Below, piece after piece: positions 60,719-64,000 of a stretch of DNA of 64,000 bases. The DNA is from Natrinema sp031626495 (GTDB lineage: Archaea; Halobacteriota; Halobacteria; Halobacteriales; Natrialbaceae). The stretch is from contig NZ_JAMQOJ010000002.1 in assembly GCF_031626495.1 (NCBI RefSeq), positions 62,001-126,000 of the forward strand, read 5' to 3'. The stretch's first letter is position 1. Each line of letters begins with the position of its first letter. The notes below the pieces were generated by a model. The model saw only the letters and a list, made by a program, of their open reading frames with translations. It did not search any database and was not told where the DNA came from. Made by a program: the position numbers and the translations under genes.

Positions 60719-62368
60719 ATGGACGATAACAATCGGACCGCCTTCCGGCGACAGATGTTGCGCATCGGCGGCGCGACGCTGGTCGGGATTTCGGGACTCG
60801 CGAACGGAATCGGGTCGGCGACCCTCGAGCGGACTGCACAGGACGACGACGGCGGGGCCACACGGGAAGAAACGCTGGTCGCCTTGAGCGGGCAGGTAGA
60901 CGTCGGAGCGGACGAGAGCGTCGAGACGTGGCTGTACGAGGAGCAGTTCCCCGGGCCGGAGCTCCGGGTGAACGAGGGAGAGACGCTCCGTGTCTCGCTC
61001 GAGAACGGGTTGCCCGAGGGGACGACAATTCACTGGCACGGCGTTCCCGTGCCGAATCCGATGGACGGTGTTCCGGACGTCACGCAGGATCCCGTCTCGT
61101 CAGACGAGACGTTCGAGTACGAGTACGCGGCGTCGCCGGCGGGAACGTACGTCTACCACAGCCACGTCGGACTGCAGCTCGACAGGGGACTCTACGGACC
61201 ATTGATCGTCGAGGAGGAGTCGCCGCACGTCGAGTACGACCGCGAGTACACGCTGCAGATCGACGATCACCTCGGGAAGGAGCCGGCGCTCGACTCGATC
61301 GAAGCTCCGCCGAGCGGCGGTGACGGAATGGGCCCCGGCGACGGACCGGGGGCGGACGGAAACAGGATGGGCTCCGGCGATGACGATGGACGGGGTGGCG
61401 GTCGCGGACCGGGTAACGGAATGGGTCCCGGTGGTGACGGCATGGGTCCAGGCGAAAACGGCGATGGAATGGGACCAGGCGGTGACGGTGGACCTGACGG
61501 CGATCGAGGACCGGGCGACGGAGTGGGACCTGGCGATGGAATGGGGCCCGGTGACGGCATGGGGCCGGGTAGTCGGATGATGAGCCAGCGACCGCCGTAC
61601 GAGGGGTTGCTCGTCAACGGCCGCCTTCCGTCGGACCCGCCGGTGTTCGACGTCCAAGCGGGCGAACGCGTCCGGCTACGGTTCATCAACCCCAGCAGCG
61701 CCACGACCTATCGCGTCGGCGTCGGCGGCCACTCGCTGACCGTCACCCACGCCGACGGGCGACCGGTCGAACCCATCGAAGTGAATTCGTTCGTGATGAG
61801 CATGGGCGAGCGCTACGACGCGATCCTCGAGGCCGATTCCCCCGGCGAGTGGGCCGTCGTCGCAGAACCCGTCGTCGGCGAAGAGGACCCCGCGGAGGCG
61901 AGACTGCGGTATGAAAACGCGTCCGAGGACGAGTCCGCCGAAGGGCCGCAGTTCGGCGGTCGGGAACTCGAGTACGACGACCTCAGGGCGCTCGAGCCGC
62001 TGGATCTTGACGGGGAGCCGGACCGAACGTTCGACCTCACGCTGTCGGGCGGGATGATGGGTGGCGCCGACGCCGACGCGTGGACCATTGACGGGGAGGT
62101 GTACCCGGACGCCGACCCGCTCGAAATCAGTGAGGGCGACCACGTCCGCGTACGGATGGTAAACCGCAGTCCGGCGATCCATCCAATGCACCTCCATGGC
62201 CACTTCTTCCAGGTCGGCGATGCGATCAAGGACACTGTTCTCGTCGCACCTCACGGCGACCAGGTGACGTTCGACTTCCTGGCGGACAACCCCGGTGACT
62301 GGCTGTTCCACTGCCACAACGTCTACCACCTTGAGCGGGGAATGGCTCGCGTGTTCAAATACGACTGA
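60719..62368 (+). CDS. multicopper oxidase with Gly/Met-rich insert
   Basis: 549 aa from ATG 60719 (MDDNNRTAFRRQ); an earlier in-frame start at 60704 is less likely because of the TATA spacing. A twin-arginine-like signal (FRRQMLRIGGATLVGISGL) indicates export. Copper ligands: THWHGVPVPN near residue 103, YVYHSHVGLQ near 146, and the C-terminal IHPMHLHGHFF near 487 and LFHCHNVYHLERGM near 530, giving one T1 and the T2/T3 cluster. It is a three-domain laccase/CopA-like oxidase, probably oxidising Cu(I) or phenolics outside the cell. An insert of about 90 residues (about 200-290) is a GMGPGD-type repeat. A His-rich metal-related gene lies downstream. Confidence 0.85.
   Translation: MDDNNRTAFRRQMLRIGGATLVGISGLANGIGSATLERTAQDDDGGATREETLVALSGQVDVGADESVETWLYEEQFPGPELRVNEGETLRVSLENGLPEGTTIHWHGVPVPNPMDGVPDVTQDPVSSDETFEYEYAASPAGTYVYHSHVGLQLDRGLYGPLIVEEESPHVEYDREYTLQIDDHLGKEPALDSIEAPPSGGDGMGPGDGPGADGNRMGSGDDDGRGGGRGPGNGMGPGGDGMGPGENGDGMGPGGDGGPDGDRGPGDGVGPGDGMGPGDGMGPGSRMMSQRPPYEGLLVNGRLPSDPPVFDVQAGERVRLRFINPSSATTYRVGVGGHSLTVTHADGRPVEPIEVNSFVMSMGERYDAILEADSPGEWAVVAEPVVGEEDPAEARLRYENASEDESAEGPQFGGRELEYDDLRALEPLDLDGEPDRTFDLTLSGGMMGGADADAWTIDGEVYPDADPLEISEGDHVRVRMVNRSPAIHPMHLHGHFFQVGDAIKDTVLVAPHGDQVTFDFLADNPGDWLFHCHNVYHLERGMARVFKYD
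61320..61580 (+). repeat. in-frame tandem repeat encoding Gly-Asp-Gly-Met-Gly-Pro units
   Basis: Inside the multicopper oxidase gene, units of about 18 to 24 bases encode GDGMGPG and variants (GNGMGPGG, GENGDGMGPGG, GDGVGPG). Met side chains placed regularly in a flexible Gly-rich loop could bind Cu(I), as proposed for Met-rich inserts of other copper oxidases. Copy number is likely to vary between strains. Confidence 0.7.
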
Positions 62369-63287
62369 TCGGCACCACCACGATCAGGAGTACGGTTGCA
62401 GACCACGATCACGTCAGTCGATCGTCTGTCGCGCGCTCGTCTCAAGCGCCGGCAACCGACCGTCTGTCGAGCCGGATCATGGCGTAGCTATCGACGATGA
62501 AAAACACACCCGAAAGGTGGAAGCTGACGTACCAGAGGAGAATGCCACCTATTCCTCCGGTTAGAGGTGGTGGATACTAAGATACTGATGATCCATCTCG
62601 AATTCTGCCGAACTCTGTATCGCGATACTGGATACCGTACCAGGCGCCCTCGATTTTGCTTCGACCAATCTTGCCATCCTCCCCGCGCTGAAGGGCGGAG
62701 AGGATGTCAACTAGAGTCGAATTAGTCTTGCTTCTGACGCCAAGTATAAATTCATTGCCTTATGCAGAGGGTGATTTAAACGCATCGGAGATGTGAAAAT
62801 CGACAGAGAACTGTCTCCAGTCCCGTCGACCGGAGATCAATCCTGGTGGTTACGGTATACCCGAACGAAACCGAGATCCGTAGATAAACCACGGATCGTC
62901 TTCAGGCATGACTCCCCATTGAGCGCCTCCCTCGTAATCACTTGGGCGCCTCTACGATCAGATTCACCGCGGGTACGATTCGTTTTCGAAGAAATAGCGC
63001 GATGAGGTGGTTATGAAGAGGGATTGCAGCAGGAGTTGATGTGGCCTCCTGCCAACTTTCAGTAGCACCGTGAAAGAGATACCAGTGTCTCCAAAGAGCA
63101 TTGGCGATCAGACTCGATTTGTGAGTCTATCGGAGGCAACTGGAGCATCCGATATTCCCCGATCCTCGGATAGACCTAGTAAGACGGCCCACTCACGGAC
63201 ATCTGAAGCCAAGACCCTTCGCGATACAAACCGACCTCCATTTTTCGTCAAAGACTCGTTCATCCTAAAGATCAGCTCTGTGCCGTA
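62369..63287. other. intergenic region, no complete gene
   Basis: About 920 bases. On the minus strand around 62440-62565 there is one helix-like fragment (LTGGIGGILLWYVSFHLSGV, then FFIVDSYAMIRL) after an in-frame stop, probably the end of a lost small membrane protein. No repeat copies of families A to C are seen. The other frames are not protein-like. Confidence 0.45.
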
Positions 63288-64000
63288 CTAGCGTTCCTCT
63301 GAGTAGACATCGAAAGACGTAGTGATCAACTCACCGGCAGGCTTCGCCTGGAGAAAGAGCCGATATCGACCGGCGGTAGGGAACTGGACGGCGAATCGAA
63401 TGATGCCATCTTCCGGGTCCGTCTCTTTGGGATGAACATGGAGATACGCGAGGTCTCCGTCACGAAGCGCTACAAGGTGGCCGAGTGCGCCAAGATATGA
63501 CTCAAGATAGGCGGCATGTCCGTCTTGACGTACTTCGAATTCAATACTGATCGTCTCACCAGGGGGTACCTTCTCTGGAGTGAGTTCAACTTCGTATCCC
63601 ATTGCTTCGGTCTCATGCATTGGTCGGGGATGGGCGTCGTACTGGGCCGGGCCCGACGATAACAGGTCCACACCGAGTGTCGTTGGCTGGCCATCTACAC
63701 GGATATCGACGAATGCCCGATAGACGCCGGGATCGGGAAGGGTAAATTCTACTGACCACGTTCCATCATCGGCCAGTGTCGGATGGAGATGCTGAAATCG
63801 CGTCAGATCGCGACGGACAAGGATGAGGTGAGCAAGTTGGTCGTGTGTCTCTTCAAACTCTGAGACAACATTTCCCTCTTCATCGTGTATCTGGTAGGCC
63901 CACTCCCGAGTTTTTTCGGGATCGATTCGGGTCTCAGATGGTTTAAGCAGGAGTCCGTTCGTAGCGACGGTCAGCCCACCAGGGAGTGCGTGGCTTCCAG
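63288..64000 (-). CDS. secreted metal-resistance-type protein (5' end beyond window)
   Basis: The frame stays open from the stop at 63288 to the window edge, so at least 237 residues are encoded. It consists of two similar beta-sandwich modules. The first has HDQLAHLILVRRDLTRFQHL, HPTLADDGTWSVEFTLPDPG and VYRAFVDIRVDG. The second has YLGALGHLVALRDGDLAYLH, VHPKETDPEDGIIRF and PTAGRYRLFLQAKPAG. The paired His of LHP/VHP motifs suggest metal binding. Such proteins occur in bacteria and archaea next to copper or silver resistance genes, but the family's function is not established. It is convergent with the multicopper oxidase region. Confidence 0.65.
   Translation of the reverse strand, partial: GSHALPGGLTVATNGLLLKPSETRIDPEKTREWAYQIHDEEGNVVSEFEETHDQLAHLILVRRDLTRFQHLHPTLADDGTWSVEFTLPDPGVYRAFVDIRVDGQPTTLGVDLLSSGPAQYDAHPRPMHETEAMGYEVELTPEKVPPGETISIEFEVRQDGHAAYLESYLGALGHLVALRDGDLAYLHVHPKETDPEDGIIRFAVQFPTAGRYRLFLQAKPAGELITTSFDVYSEER

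Noticed and set aside
61100..61657. 185-residue minus-strand open frame rich in Ser/His/Val
   Set aside because: Created by the tandem repeat of the multicopper oxidase on the other strand.
1..64000. Canonical CRISPR array
   Set aside because: No run of three or more regularly spaced repeats was seen. The only close case is the two-copy repeat at 29715-29789.
1..64000. tRNA or rRNA gene
   Set aside because: No T-arm/acceptor pattern or rRNA signature was recognised. GTTCGA-type strings at 10095 and 24398 belong to repeat family B.

Overview
The window is almost certainly from a halophilic archaeon (class Halobacteria). Predicted proteins are strongly acidic. Promoters are archaeal TATA boxes lying 25 to 30 bases before leaderless starts. 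The gene content is haloarchaeal: lipobox lipoproteins, a bacterio-opsin-activator type HTH regulator, CxxC microproteins, SPW-repeat and CPBP membrane proteins, and haloarchaeal tyrosine recombinases. I saw no rRNA, no tRNA and no canonical CRISPR array. GC content and gene quality vary sharply, and there are many broken genes and recombinases, so this looks like accessory or plasmid-like DNA.

Region 1 (1 to about 24.5 kb) is a patchwork of single genes or gene pairs: small membrane proteins, lipoproteins, cupins, CPBP proteases, an SPW protein and an MFS transporter. In the stretches 0.9 to 11.6 kb and 19.8 to 22.6 kb nearly every intergenic gap carries a degenerate copy of one repeat family, built on the inverted repeat CTGTATTCAGCAC / GTGCTGAATACAG. 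One copy is split by an intact tyrosine recombinase (3342-4046). Between these stretches (11.9 to 18.8 kb) is a GC-rich segment with a YHS-containing metal permease, an FNT channel, a sugar isomerase and several decaying genes (UspA-domain fragment, frameshifted glycosyltransferase, eroded membrane protein). It also holds a second recombinase whose catalytic Tyr is Cys. A winged-HTH/TumE-like pair at 23.1-24.1 kb is flanked by a second family of about 108 bp direct repeats.

Region 2 (24.7 to 27.1 kb) holds a bat-type regulator divergent from a DUF4188 / DoxX / SDR operon, in which the SDR gene is broken.

Region 3 (27.2 to 33.3 kb) is a seven-gene minus-strand operon: zinc-ribbon protein, Cas7-like RAMP, acidic linker protein, conserved unknown, second RAMP, DEDD exonuclease and a CoiA-like candidate nuclease. 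It matches the derived class 1 CRISPR-Cas relative of haloarchaea known as HRAMP, which lacks a CRISPR array. A small winged-HTH gene diverges from it across a 13 bp inverted repeat that brackets the TATA box. The leader can form competing hairpins, and a pair of 27 bp repeats lies just before the second RAMP gene.

Region 4 (33.5 to 39 kb) is a candidate DNA-modification or defence island that I cannot match to a named system: ParB-DUF488 fusion, a catalytically degenerate methyltransferase homologue, an active-looking beta-class methyltransferase, a small unknown, and two paralogues of an unknown CxxC protein at the two ends.

Region 5 (39.4 to 60.4 kb) is a nuclease-rich defence and repair island: a DUF6663-like/HEPN-like divergent pair, an integrase remnant, McrB (with SRA-like and EVE readers) plus McrC, a PD-(D/E)XK protein, a 1552-residue DUF4011 helicase-nuclease, and an AddB/AddA-like pair.

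Region 6 (60.7 to 64 kb) carries a multicopper oxidase with a Gly/Met-rich repeat insert, and the 3' part of a secreted His-rich metal-resistance-type protein that runs off the window.
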